A stretch of DNA of 64,000 nucleotides from Paraburkholderia gardini (lineage in GTDB: Bacteria; Pseudomonadota; Gammaproteobacteria; Burkholderiales; Burkholderiaceae). The position numbers and the translations under genes are program-made. Under the pieces are notes generated by a model. It was not told the DNA's origin, did no database searches, and saw nothing but the letters and a program-made list of their open reading frames with translations. The stretch covers positions 35,025 through 99,024 of the forward strand of contig NZ_CAJQYY010000027.1 in assembly GCF_907164575.1 (NCBI RefSeq). Reading direction: 5' to 3'. The number at the start of each line of letters is the position of its first letter. Position 1 is the stretch's first letter. Shown here piece after piece: positions 18,684 through 27,809 of the stretch.

Positions 18684-18775
18684 ATCCTGAAGTGAGGGTG
18701 TGGTGTGGGGTTGAGATGTACACGGGCGATGCGGTGACCCGCGCCGCGGGTGCGCCGCCGCTGTGTACGAAGGAA

Positions 18776-18800
18776 ATCACGCGCGAAGCCCGCGCGTGAT
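18776..18800. terminator. Bidirectional terminator hairpin
   Basis: ATCACGCGCG at 18776-18785 pairs perfectly with CGCGCGTGAT at 18791-18800 across a five-base loop, between the convergent receiver and Fur-family genes. Confidence 0.6.
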
Positions 18801-18815
18801 CGATGAGATGCGCTA

Positions 18816-19379
18816 TTAACCGCGCGCGACTTCCGCGTTCTTCGCGGGTTTGCCTTCGGGTGACGCGCTTTTCGCTGCGTTTTCTGCCTGGCAGGCAGCG
18901 CACAGGCCTTTCAGTTCGATTTCATCGCTGGCGAGACTATAGCCTGCGTCTTCGATCTGCGCGACGAGCGCCTGACGCAGCTTCGGCTGATGCAGCTCGG
19001 TGACGTTGCCACACTGCTGGCAGACGACCAGAATGCCATGCTGACATTGCGTCAGATCATGGCACACCGTGAACGCGTTGATCGATTCGATCCGGTGGAC
19101 CAGCCCGGCGGACAGCAGAAAATCCAGTGCGCGATACACCGTGGGCGGTGCGGAGCCGGGGTGAATCTGACGCATGTCGTCGAGCAGCGAGTACGCCTTC
19201 GTTGCCCGGCCCGAGGCAAGCAGCAGTTCCAGCACCTTGCGGCGGATTGGCGTCAATTTCTCGCCGCGTTCGCGACAATATTCTTCTGCCAGCGCGAGCG
19301 CAGCCTCCGACGACCCCGTGCCGGCGGGCCCATGGTCGTCGTCGTGGTGGTGTGCGGTCGTAGGGGAAGCGTTCTTCAT
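18816..19379 (-). CDS. zur: Fur-family (Zur-like) metalloregulator
   Basis: A 187-residue Fur-type repressor. The N-terminus is His/Asp-rich (HHHDDDHG), a likely metal-binding tail. The winged helix (~28-90) contains LTPIRRKVLELLLAS and APPTVYRALDFLLSAGLVHRI. The dimerisation domain has two cysteine pairs, CQQCG and CAAC, that form the structural zinc site. The FTVCHDLTQCQHGILVVC segment resembles Zur more than Fur, but the metal is not certain from sequence. No znu genes are adjacent. The charged C-terminal tail is unusually long. Confidence 0.75.
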   Translation of the reverse strand: MKNASPTTAHHHDDDHGPAGTGSSEAALALAEEYCRERGEKLTPIRRKVLELLLASGRATKAYSLLDDMRQIHPGSAPPTVYRALDFLLSAGLVHRIESINAFTVCHDLTQCQHGILVVCQQCGNVTELHQPKLRQALVAQIEDAGYSLASDEIELKGLCAACQAENAAKSASPEGKPAKNAEVARG

Positions 19380-19487
19380 GCATCGATTATACGGGGCATC
19401 GCGAACTTCGATCGAACGCCCCGTCGAGGCTCCATCAGCGCTCTGTTTTCCATCGGTCAGGCAGCCGGGGCGGGCCGCCCCGGCCAG

Positions 19488-20117
19488 TCATGTCAGCGGC
19501 AGATCGACGTACTTCCGGAATCCGGGACGGTTTTCGAGCCGCGCATACCAGCGCTCCAGATTCGGCATCGAGCCGCGTTCGACGCCTTCCAGACCGAACC
19601 AGCGTTTCGCATACGCGCCGAGCACGATATCGGCGAGCGTGAAGTTGTCGGTTTCCAGGAAGAAGCGGCCCACCAGGTGCGTGTCGAGCTGCTTCCACAG
19701 TACGCCGACGGCCTGCACATCCCGTTCGAGCGCGGCGAGGTCGCGTGCGGCGGCCGGCGTGCGCACGATCGACCAGAACACCGGGCGCTCCGCCGGCTGC
19801 AGGGTGCTCAGCGCCCAGTCGAGCCAGCGGTCGATGCGCGCGCGGATTTTCGGGTCGGCGGGATAGAGAAAGCCCGACGGCGGTCCGTACTGCATCACCA
19901 GATAGCGCAGGATCGAGTTCGACTCCCACAGCACGTAATCGCCATCGACGAGCGTCGGGACCTTGCCGGTCGGATTCATCGACAGATAGTCCGGCGCGTC
20001 GTTGCGGCCGAACTGCATGCCGGCATCGATGCGCTCGTAGGGCAGCGACAGCTCATCGCAACACCACAGGACTTTCTGGACGTTCACGGAATTGGCGCGT
20101 CCCCAGATCGTGATCAT
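19488..20117 (-). CDS. Glutathione S-transferase family protein
   Basis: A 209-residue GST with an N-terminal thioredoxin fold (MITIWGRANSVNVQKVLWCCDEL; NPTGKVPTLVDGDYVLWESNSILRYL) and an all-helical C-terminal domain containing FTLADIVLGAYAKRWF. The S/N-rich active-site loop suggests a Ser- or Cys-type catalytic residue. AGGAGA lies nine bases before the ATG at 20117, deciding the start against a longer frame. The substrate is unknown. Confidence 0.88.
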   Translation of the reverse strand: MITIWGRANSVNVQKVLWCCDELSLPYERIDAGMQFGRNDAPDYLSMNPTGKVPTLVDGDYVLWESNSILRYLVMQYGPPSGFLYPADPKIRARIDRWLDWALSTLQPAERPVFWSIVRTPAAARDLAALERDVQAVGVLWKQLDTHLVGRFFLETDNFTLADIVLGAYAKRWFGLEGVERGSMPNLERWYARLENRPGFRKYVDLPLT

Positions 20118-20257
20118 TCGGCGGTTCTCCTGAAAAGCAAAGCGCCGCGCATGGCCGCGGCGTCGAACCCTGAACGATACACGATGAAGGCGGTTTTTAC
20201 CGGCCACAGCCACATCGCTGCGTACAATATACCCACTTCAAAGTGACGAGGCATCGC

Positions 20258-21943
20258 ATGGCCCGCATAGTCCCCGACAACTGGAAAAATCTCGCCGCCA
20301 CCGGCGCCGCCTCGCGCGAGCGCGAAACGCTCGCGTTGCTCGAACATGCTTTGTCCGACGATTACACCGTGTATCACGGCGTGCACTGGACGCGTCTGAA
20401 CCAGGGCTTTTCGGTGTTCGGCGAAGCGGATTTCGTGATCGTCAGCCCGTCGGGCCGCGTGATGATCGTCGAGCAGAAAACCGGCTTTCTGCGCGAGACG
20501 CCCAAGGGACTCGTGAAAGTTCACATGCAGACCGAGCGCAACGTCGCGATCGCGCTGGCGCGCACCGTCGAAGGCATGCACCGCCGTTTCACCGCGGCGC
20601 TCGGCGCGAACTCGTTTTTCATCGAGGAACTGCTGTATTGCCCCGACCACGTCGTGAAGGACGCCGCGATTGCCGGCGTGAACCCGGCCCGCATCGTCGA
20701 CGCAACGCGCAAGGAGCGCCTTGCCGCGATCATCCGCGAGGCGCTTCCCGCGGATGAGCCGCGTCTCGCGTGCGCGGCGAAGATCCACCACTTTCTCGCC
20801 GACGAACTAGCGCTGACGCCCGACGCGAGCGCGCTCGTCGGCCAGGCGGGCACGCTTGTCACGCGTCTCGCGGGCGGACTCGCGACGTGGGCCCGGCGGC
20901 TCGAATTCACGCCGTTCCGTCTACGCGTGACGGGCACGGCGGGTTCCGGCAAGACGCAGCTCGCGGTGCAGGTGATGAAAGACGCGATCGCCGAAGGCAG
21001 ACGCACGTTGTATGTGTGCTTCAACCGGCCGCTCGCGGATCACATCGCGCGCGTGGCACCGCCCGGGGCGAAAGTTGCGAACTACCATCAGCTCTGCGAC
21101 TGGATCGCGCGCGACGCGGGCCGCGCGCCGGACTTCGATGCGCCGAACGTGTTCGAACAGCTCGAAGCCACGTTCGCGCAATCGCCGGTCGACGCGCGCT
21201 GGCAGTTCGACGTGCTGATCGTCGATGAAGGGCAGGATTTCCAGCAGCCGTGGGTCGCGGCGCTCGAACGTCTGTTGCGCCCGGGTGCCGCCTGGTGGTG
21301 GCTCGAGGATCCGCTGCAAAACCTGTATATGCGCGCGTCTGTCGAGTTGCCCGGCTGGACGACGCTGACGGAAACCACGAACTACCGCAGCCCGCGCGAT
21401 ATCCTCGATTACGTGCGCGAACTCGTCGGTGCGACGACGCCGCTCGCGGCTGGACTGACGGCGGGCAGTCCATTCGACGGCTCGGACATTTCGTTTTCCA
21501 CCTACGACGAAGCCAACGCAACCGAAGGCAGCATCGACGCGACCAAACGCGCGATCACGCATGCGCTCGGGCTCGGCTTTCGCAGGCAGGACATCGCGGT
21601 GCTGTCGTTTCGCGGGCGTGAAGGCTCGGCGATGACGTCGCTCGATCAGCTCGGCCCGCACCGTCTGCGCAGTTTCACGGGCCGATACGACCTGTTCGGC
21701 AATCCGGAGTATCGCGAGGGCGACGTGCTGCTGGAGTCGATCTATCGTTTCAAGGGACAATCCGCGCCGTGCGTGATTCTCACCGAAGTCGATTTCGAGC
21801 AGTTCGACGAACGCATCGCGCGCAAGCTGTTCGTCGGCGCGACGCGCGCGACGATGAAGCTGATGGTCGTCGCGACAGGGCGCGCGGCGCGGCATCTGCG
21901 TGCGTCGCAGGCCGACTGGGCGTTGACGGCCGACGAACGTTGA
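20258..21943 (+). CDS. NERD nuclease-related domain fused to SF1 helicase
   Basis: A 561-residue protein. Residues ~15-130 match the NERD domain, with the nuclease-like core FGEADFVIVSPSGRVMIVEQKTG. The remainder is a UvrD-like ATPase: Walker A GTAGSGKTQL at ~232, Walker B VLIVDEGQDFQQP, and the C-terminal ESIYRFKGQSAPCVILTEVDF and LFVGATRAT motifs V and VI. The E-x-K of NERD is present (VEQK). Such fusions are thought to process DNA; a role in repair or anti-phage defence is inferred only. The ATG at 20258 was chosen over a GTG at 20243. It stands alone, with no clear operon partner. Confidence 0.8.
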   Translation: MARIVPDNWKNLAATGAASRERETLALLEHALSDDYTVYHGVHWTRLNQGFSVFGEADFVIVSPSGRVMIVEQKTGFLRETPKGLVKVHMQTERNVAIALARTVEGMHRRFTAALGANSFFIEELLYCPDHVVKDAAIAGVNPARIVDATRKERLAAIIREALPADEPRLACAAKIHHFLADELALTPDASALVGQAGTLVTRLAGGLATWARRLEFTPFRLRVTGTAGSGKTQLAVQVMKDAIAEGRRTLYVCFNRPLADHIARVAPPGAKVANYHQLCDWIARDAGRAPDFDAPNVFEQLEATFAQSPVDARWQFDVLIVDEGQDFQQPWVAALERLLRPGAAWWWLEDPLQNLYMRASVELPGWTTLTETTNYRSPRDILDYVRELVGATTPLAAGLTAGSPFDGSDISFSTYDEANATEGSIDATKRAITHALGLGFRRQDIAVLSFRGREGSAMTSLDQLGPHRLRSFTGRYDLFGNPEYREGDVLLESIYRFKGQSAPCVILTEVDFEQFDERIARKLFVGATRATMKLMVVATGRAARHLRASQADWALTADER

Positions 21944-21986
21944 CGTATACGGCTGGAACCATAAAAAGACAAAAGGACCGTTGAAC

Positions 21987-22481
21987 ATGCGTTACCCGAA
22001 AGCCCTGTTGTGGGCCTTCCTTGCACTGGCTGTCGTTGCGGACACCGCATGGGCCGCGCCGTTGACGCTCGACGTCAAGGGCGCGATTACACAGACGAAC
22101 GATGCCGCGCACACCGTCTTTCATTTCTCGGAAGCACAACTGCTGGCGCTGCCGGCGCGCTCCATCACGACTTCCACCGCATGGACGCCGAAATCCACGT
22201 TCACCGGCCCGTCGCTGTCGGACGTTCTCGCGACGGTCGGCGCGCACGGCACGATGCTGGAAATCCACACGCTGGATGATTACATCTGCACGGTTCCCGT
22301 GGCGGACGCAGCCAGATATGGCGTGATCGTCGCGTACAGCATGAACGGCAAACGTCTGAAGGTCAGCGATTTCGGTCCGCTGTTCCTCATCTATCCGCGC
22401 GATGCGTTTCCGGCAGAGCTCGAAGGCGCGGGCGGCGACGCGAAATTCGCATGGCAGATCAAGTCGATCGTCGTCAAATGA
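21987..22481 (+). CDS. Periplasmic SUOX-fold (molybdopterin-domain-like) protein
   Basis: A 164-residue exported protein. A signal peptide ends at WAAP, then a sulfite-oxidase-like fold carries the FHFSEAQLLALPARSITTSTAW and FTGPSLSDVLATVG elements and a C-terminal GPLFLIYPRDAFP segment typical of the oxidoreductase molybdopterin-binding family. It is much shorter than a complete molybdoenzyme, so it may bind a ligand rather than catalyse. The stop overlaps the next start (ATGA), so it is translationally coupled to the hybrid kinase. AAAGGA before the ATG at 21987 supports this start over TTG at 21981. Confidence 0.75.
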   Translation: MRYPKALLWAFLALAVVADTAWAAPLTLDVKGAITQTNDAAHTVFHFSEAQLLALPARSITTSTAWTPKSTFTGPSLSDVLATVGAHGTMLEIHTLDDYICTVPVADAARYGVIVAYSMNGKRLKVSDFGPLFLIYPRDAFPAELEGAGGDAKFAWQIKSIVVK

Positions 22482-24304
22482 AAACGCCGCCGCCGGATGA
22501 CCTGTCCGTGCCCGGGCGTTCGTTGCGCCATTTCCTGTTCGTCTTGATCTGGCTGACCGCGCTCGCGCCGCCGATCGCGGCGGTCGGCTATTTTCTCGGT
22601 GTCAACCTGCTCGATCCGCGCATCACGCTTCAGACAACCGGCACGTATGACGGTTTCTACTGGGACGCCGCGCAACTGCAGATCGCGTATTCGCGCTTCC
22701 AGACACAACTGCTGCTTTACCAGCGCGGCGCGGACCCCGATTACGCGGCACTCCAGCTGAGCTATCAGGTGCTGCAGTCGAAGCTGCACGTGATGGCCGG
22801 CTCCACGCGCATGCTCGCGTCGCGGCCCGCGCTCGCCGCGCGCCAGAAGAACGAGATCCAGCAAATCACGGCGCTGCTCGATCTGCTCGATCCGGATATC
22901 GAGGCGCTGGAACATGATCCGGGCCGCGCCGACCCGATCGTGAGCACCCTGCGCGCGCACTGGGAGGAGGTCAACGATCTTGCGCTCAGTCGCCGTGACG
23001 CGGACGTCTACGACCGCGAGGCGATGAATCACGATTTCCTCGCCAAACGGCGCCTGCTGTTTGCCACGGGGATGGTGCTACTGCTGCTTTCGGCGGCGGC
23101 GACAGTGCTGCTCGTGCTGAACGGTTATCGTCGCACGCGGCTGATCCGTCAGCAGCACGCCGCGCTGGCCGCGGAACATCAGGCGAGTCGCGCCGCACGC
23201 GAATCGAGTCTCGCGAAAGACACGTTTCTCGGCATGATCAGCCATGAGTTGCGCACGCCGCTGCATGCGATCGTGTCGTCGATCGAGCTGCTCGGTTTCA
23301 ATTTTCATTCGGAGGCCGATCGCAAGGTGATCCGCCGGCTCGAAACCGCCGCGCGCCAACTCGAAGCGCAGATGAAGGATCTGACCGACTACGCGCGCCT
23401 CGGCGCGGGCAAGCTCGAATTGCGGCACGAGCAGTTCGATCCGCGCGAGCTGATCAGTTCGATCGCCGACCAGAACGCCCCCGCGGCGAGCGCGAAAGGT
23501 CTCACGCTCGAAAGCGATGCGGGCGGCCATATCGGGCTCGTCGAGTCGGACCCGCATCGCATCCGGCAGATCGTGAACAACCTCGTGGCCAACGCGATCC
23601 GCTATACGGAGACGGGCGGTGTGCGCCTGCAGCTCGTGCAGGGGCCGACACTGCTGTCGATCTTCGTCAGCGATACCGGGCCTGGTGTGCCCGCTGACCA
23701 GATTCCGCGGATCTTCAGGGAATTCACGCAGCTCGATGCTTCGCGCGCGCGACGTTTCGAAGGCGCGGGCATGGGGCTGTCGATCGTGAAGGGGCTCGTC
23801 GACCTGTTTGGCGGCAACATTCAGGTCGAGAGCCGCGTCGGTGAGGGCACGACGTTTCGCGTGGCGATTCCGGTCGTTTCCGTTGGGCCCGCCGCTGCGG
23901 CCAATACCGAAGTCAGCGCACCCGCCAGCGGCGCGCCGGCCTGCGTGCTGATCGTCGACGACAACCCGTTCGTGCGCGATTCGCTGAGCGAAATGGTCGT
24001 GCACATGCAGTGCGAAGCGGCCTCCCGCGCGACCGTCGACACCGCGCTGATCTGGCTCGACACGCACCGCTGCGACGTGATCCTGCTCGATCTGTCGATG
24101 CCGGGCAAGGATGGATATGCGTTCGTCGAAGCGTTCGCCGCGCGCGATGTGCCCGCGGGTCACGCACCGGTGATCGCGGTCAGCGCCGACGTGCCGCCCG
24201 CCGATGCGCGCGGGCCGTTCTTCGACTGCCTGTCGAAGCCCGTGCACTTCGAGGAGTTGCGCGCCGCGGTGCAGCGCGCGCTGGCGATGCGTCACACGGT
24301 GTGA
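22478..24304 (+). CDS. Membrane hybrid sensor histidine kinase coupled to SUOX-fold protein
   Basis: A 608-residue kinase. Two membrane helices (~20-42 and ~195-215) enclose a helical periplasmic sensor of about 150 residues. HisKA follows with H256 (MISHELRTPLH), then HATPase (DTGPGVP; GAGMGLSIVKG), then a C-terminal receiver with D538 (ILLDLSMPGKDGY). The start at 22478 gives an ATGA overlap with the periplasmic protein gene; an ATG at 22451 is also in frame. The coupling suggests that the SUOX-fold protein contributes to signal recognition by the periplasmic sensor, which is inference. Confidence 0.85.
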   Translation: MKTPPPDDLSVPGRSLRHFLFVLIWLTALAPPIAAVGYFLGVNLLDPRITLQTTGTYDGFYWDAAQLQIAYSRFQTQLLLYQRGADPDYAALQLSYQVLQSKLHVMAGSTRMLASRPALAARQKNEIQQITALLDLLDPDIEALEHDPGRADPIVSTLRAHWEEVNDLALSRRDADVYDREAMNHDFLAKRRLLFATGMVLLLLSAAATVLLVLNGYRRTRLIRQQHAALAAEHQASRAARESSLAKDTFLGMISHELRTPLHAIVSSIELLGFNFHSEADRKVIRRLETAARQLEAQMKDLTDYARLGAGKLELRHEQFDPRELISSIADQNAPAASAKGLTLESDAGGHIGLVESDPHRIRQIVNNLVANAIRYTETGGVRLQLVQGPTLLSIFVSDTGPGVPADQIPRIFREFTQLDASRARRFEGAGMGLSIVKGLVDLFGGNIQVESRVGEGTTFRVAIPVVSVGPAAAANTEVSAPASGAPACVLIVDDNPFVRDSLSEMVVHMQCEAASRATVDTALIWLDTHRCDVILLDLSMPGKDGYAFVEAFAARDVPAGHAPVIAVSADVPPADARGPFFDCLSKPVHFEELRAAVQRALAMRHTV

Positions 24305-24347
24305 AGCACGGCGTGACGCGCACGGGCCATGCACCGTGCCTGCCGGC

Positions 24348-25202
24348 CTAGATGCGGTTCAGGCGTTTCGACAGATCGGCGACGAGAATCGCCATGCGCG
24401 CCGGCTTTTCGTAACAGGCCACGTCGAAGTTGCGGATCACGTCGCTGATTTCCGATTCGCTGGCCTTGCCCGTCAGCAGTTCGCCCGTCAGCACGAAGAT
24501 CGGCGCATCCGGGTTTTCCGACGCACGCACCGCGCGGATCGCCGCAGCGGACGTCTGCGTGCCGAACAGCCAGTCGATCACGACACCGTCGAACACCTGG
24601 GTCTGCAATGCTTCCGCGAACGCGCTCAGGCCGTAAAACGCCGCCGCGCAGAAGCCGCTGTGCTCCAGATAGTCGCGCAGGTTGTCGGCGGAAGCCTGAT
24701 CGTCGTCGACGACCGCGATCAGCGGTTTGTCCGTTTCCGCGCGCCGCGGGTAGATCTCGATCTTGTGGACCTCGAAGGCGTTCTGATAGAGCGCACCGTC
24801 GTGCCGCATGACGCGCCATTGTCCGAGCTTCGAAAACGCGATGAACTCCGGGCGGCTGCCCGGTTCGAGCGCGGCGCCGACCCACGCGGTACACGCGAGA
24901 TCGATCGCGCCGATCGAGAACACCGCTTCCCGGGCGATCGCGCCGACCATGCCCGGATCGAGCGACTGCGCGCCGAACAGCTGCGCGGCCGGCTCGCCGA
25001 AGGCCTCGGCGACTTTCTTGATCTGCGAGAGCGTCCATGGGCTGTTGCCGCGCAGCTTGCGGTGCCCCTGCGAAAAACTCAGATCGAGGATGCGACACAG
25101 TTCGGTTGTCTGCTGGCGCTTGCCAATGCCGTGCCGGCTCATCAGCTCGCGCACGCGTTCGGCGACGGCGATCGAGTCGGGAGAGGTTGCTTCGTTGGCC
25201 AT
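24348..25202 (-). CDS. N-terminal HTH plus C-terminal receiver regulator
   Basis: A 284-residue protein with an unusual order of domains. Residues ~10-78 look like a Cro/cI-type helix-turn-helix (AERVRELMSRHGIGKRQQTTELCRIL...LSQIKKVAEAFGEPAAQLF). The middle part (~85-155) is a small uncharacterised domain. Residues ~160-284 form a receiver with VVDDDQAS, phosphoacceptor D210 (GVVIDWLFG), T in VLTGE, and K in YEKPAR. Classical response regulators have the receiver first. It is convergent with the hybrid kinase ending at 24304, 43 bases away, so it is a plausible output partner. Confidence 0.8.
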   Translation of the reverse strand: MANEATSPDSIAVAERVRELMSRHGIGKRQQTTELCRILDLSFSQGHRKLRGNSPWTLSQIKKVAEAFGEPAAQLFGAQSLDPGMVGAIAREAVFSIGAIDLACTAWVGAALEPGSRPEFIAFSKLGQWRVMRHDGALYQNAFEVHKIEIYPRRAETDKPLIAVVDDDQASADNLRDYLEHSGFCAAAFYGLSAFAEALQTQVFDGVVIDWLFGTQTSAAAIRAVRASENPDAPIFVLTGELLTGKASESEISDVIRNFDVACYEKPARMAILVADLSKRLNRI

Positions 25203-25680
25203 ACTGCGTGCGTGTCCGTCGATGTGAGTTGTCGTAACTGGAGATGAACGCTACAGGCGCCAGACAGTCCGGCGGGATTACGGTGCGGATACCGCGTGGA
25301 CGTACGGCGTGGCCGGGGACTGTCAGGTTCGCCCACCTGACTGCCTGGGTGCGCCTCGACCGTCACGCGCGGCCGGCCTGAGGGTATCCGCTATCCTCGG
25401 ACACCGCGTAAAACGAGGCGTTCCGGTAATTCGCACGCCCTTGCCGAACCTTGCCACCGGTCCGGTCAAGGGCGCTATTTTACCGATGAAAGTATCTAAG
25501 CCGCATAAATGTAATGTGTCAGGCGGCACTTTTCGTGGTCGCCGGGATGCGCCGGCGGCTCGCTTGCACTGGAAGAACCAGGCGAGTCGCGCAGGCCATG
25601 CCGGTACGCGTTCAGGGTTGCCGCCGGGCGGCGCGCCTGCGAAGATGCCGCCGCATGCCCTTTTTTCCCCGATCCATACG
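25203..25680. other. Intergenic region with stem-loop, no gene
   Basis: This 478-base gap divides the divergent HTH-receiver and FAD oxidoreductase genes. GCCCTTG at 25437-25443 pairs with CAAGGGC at 25467-25473, followed by GCTATTTT; it could be a leader hairpin or weak terminator. No riboswitch consensus was recognised. Confidence 0.4.
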
Positions 25681-27021
25681 ATGACGACGACCTATCCGCT
25701 GCACGCGGGGCTGACCCGCGCCGATGAACCCTTTCCCGCCGAAGCCGATGTCGTGATTGCCGGCGCCGGCATCATGGGCTGCGCGGCGGCGTATTACCTT
25801 GCGCGGCGCGGCCTGAAGGCGATGGTGCTCGACAAATCCCGTATCGCCGGCCAGCAGTCGTCGCGTGCGTGGGGATTCGTGCGCCAGCAGGGGCGTGAAG
25901 CCGCCGAAGTTCCGCTGATGATGGCTGGCATGCGTCTATGGGAACAGCTCGAACGTGAACTCGATTTCGACCTCGAATGGCGGCAGGGCGGATGCATGTA
26001 CGTCGCCAGCGATGAGAGCGACTGGGCGTCGTTCCAGCAATGGACCGACGTCGCGCGCCAGTACGGGCTCGATACGCGTGTGCTGAACCGCGCGCAGATC
26101 GACGAGCACGTACACGGCATGCAGGGCGCAGTGCTGGGCGGCCTCTACACGCCGACTGATGGCCAGGCTGAACCGCGACGCGTCGCGGCGGCGTTCGCCG
26201 CGCGCGCGATCGAAGACGGCGCGCGTTTTTTTGAAGGTTGCGGCGTGGTGGCGATCGAACGGGCGGCGGGCGCGATCACGGGTGTCGGGACCGAACGCGG
26301 CACGATCCGCACGTCGCGGCTGATCTGCGCGGCAGGCGCGAGCAGCTGGCGGCTCCTGAAAACGCTCGGTCTGGAACTGCCGCAGCAGGCGGTGCGCGGC
26401 ACCTGCATGCGCACGAACGCGCTGCCGCAGGTGACGGCGTCGACGTTCTGGGGACATGGTCTCGGCATTCGTCAGCGGGCGAACGGCATGATCAATCTCG
26501 CCGACGACATGCAGGTCGACGTCGACATGACGTTCGGCCATCTGCGGGCGTTGAAGTGGTTTTTGCCGGAACTGTGGAAGCAGCGCGAAAAATTCAGCTT
26601 TCATCTGAACGGCGCGATGTTCCGCGATCTGCGCGAGCGTTTGCCCGGCGGCGTGCCGGACGCCGAACGCATGCTGCATCCGCGCGATCCGCAGCCGCAG
26701 CCCGAGCGCAGTCATGCGCCGCGTGCGCTGCGCAAGCTCAAGGCGCTGTTTCCCGCCTTGAAAGACGCACAGATCACCGAGGCATGGGCCGGTCTCATCG
26801 ACGTGCTGCCAGACGGCATTCCCGTCATCGATGCGCCTTCGGAAGTAAGCGGACTGATGATCGCAACGGGCTTCTGCGGCCACGGTTTCGCGATGGGGCC
26901 GATTGCCGGCAAATTGCTGGCGGAGTGGATCGACGAAGGCAGGCCGTCGCTCGATCTCGCGGAATTCCGCCTGCGGCGGTTCTTCGACGCGACGATGAAA
27001 CGTCCGCGCAGCATGCTTTGA
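25681..27021 (+). CDS. FAD-dependent amine/D-amino-acid oxidoreductase (DAO family)
   Basis: A 446-residue flavoprotein. The dinucleotide-binding motif VVIAGAGIMGCAAAYYLARRG lies at ~23-43; further FAD contacts are the SSRAWGFVRQQG region and the C-terminal TGFCGHGFAMGPIAGKLLAEW. The fold is that of DAO enzymes (DadA, sarcosine or glycine oxidase). The substrate is probably an amino acid or N-methyl amine, but the exact reaction is not readable. The start at 25681 follows a purine-poor leader; the long upstream open frame has no homology. Confidence 0.85.
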   Translation: MTTTYPLHAGLTRADEPFPAEADVVIAGAGIMGCAAAYYLARRGLKAMVLDKSRIAGQQSSRAWGFVRQQGREAAEVPLMMAGMRLWEQLERELDFDLEWRQGGCMYVASDESDWASFQQWTDVARQYGLDTRVLNRAQIDEHVHGMQGAVLGGLYTPTDGQAEPRRVAAAFAARAIEDGARFFEGCGVVAIERAAGAITGVGTERGTIRTSRLICAAGASSWRLLKTLGLELPQQAVRGTCMRTNALPQVTASTFWGHGLGIRQRANGMINLADDMQVDVDMTFGHLRALKWFLPELWKQREKFSFHLNGAMFRDLRERLPGGVPDAERMLHPRDPQPQPERSHAPRALRKLKALFPALKDAQITEAWAGLIDVLPDGIPVIDAPSEVSGLMIATGFCGHGFAMGPIAGKLLAEWIDEGRPSLDLAEFRLRRFFDATMKRPRSML

Positions 27022-27138
27022 AGCGCTGCGCGCGCCGCCTGTTGCTTCACGCCCGCCTGTCTGTGATTCCGGGCGGCATCATCAAGGATGCGTGGCGACG
27101 GCTAATATCGGGTAAATCCGCTACTGAATACGGGAATC

Positions 27139-27795
27139 ATGCGAATGAATGAAAAGCCGCTAACGGCATTACGCCATTCTGGTGTGCCGTATTACACGCA
27201 ATGGGGCGATCCGGCGTGGGTGCGCGCGATCGTCGAGGACGCCGCCGATCCCTGCGACGACCCCGCCTGGCGCCGCGGCGGCTTTACCGAGCCGGAGCGC
27301 TACCGGTTCTGGGCGAAGCGGTTATGCGGGCTGACCTGCCTCGAATCGGCGCTGGACTTCTGGGGAATTGGGCACCCATGCCGGGCGGCATTGCTGGACG
27401 AGGCATTGCGTCACGGCGTGTACCGGATGCGCGACGATGGCGGCGTCGATGGCCTGATATATCGTCCGTTTGCGCAGTGGACCGCGCAGGCTTTCGGGCT
27501 GCACGTCGATGTGCTGCCGCGGATTGGCATCGAGGAGATCGCCACGCGCATCGATGCCGACACGCTGGCGATCGTCTCCGTCAGCCCGGAAATTCGCTAC
27601 CCGGACCGGCATAACGAAACGCGCGGAGGGCATCTGATCCTCCTGCACGGACGGGACGAGCGTGGGGTGTGGTTTCACAATCCGTCGGGCGTGGCGCCGT
27701 TTCAGGCGGACGTCTGGCTGCCGTTCGATACGGTGAACCGGTTCTACGCCGGGCGTGGCCTGACGCTCAGGCGCCCGGCCCGGGCCGGAGACTGA
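27139..27795 (+). CDS. C39-like peptidase domain protein
   Basis: A 218-residue protein resembling the Peptidase_C39_2 papain-like fold. The expected nucleophile region is RLCGLTCLESALDFWG (C63 in the CGxxC context), and the histidine lies in RGGHLILLHG, followed by the asparagine-containing WFHNPSG, giving a plausible Cys-His-Asn set. There is no signal peptide, so the enzyme is cytoplasmic. The C39 ABC-exporter domains are absent, so this is not a bacteriocin transporter. The substrate is unknown. It lies 117 bases after the oxidoreductase and may share its transcript. Confidence 0.7.
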   Translation: MRMNEKPLTALRHSGVPYYTQWGDPAWVRAIVEDAADPCDDPAWRRGGFTEPERYRFWAKRLCGLTCLESALDFWGIGHPCRAALLDEALRHGVYRMRDDGGVDGLIYRPFAQWTAQAFGLHVDVLPRIGIEEIATRIDADTLAIVSVSPEIRYPDRHNETRGGHLILLHGRDERGVWFHNPSGVAPFQADVWLPFDTVNRFYAGRGLTLRRPARAGD

Positions 27796-27809
27796 ACCGG
27801 CAACGCCGC

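Noticed and set aside
23078..24334. 418-residue leftward open frame
   Set aside because: It is antisense to the HisKA-HATPase-receiver part of a well-supported kinase.
25203..25680. Riboswitch upstream of the amino-acid oxidoreductase
   Set aside because: The leader has stem-loops, but the glycine or other riboswitch consensus could not be found.
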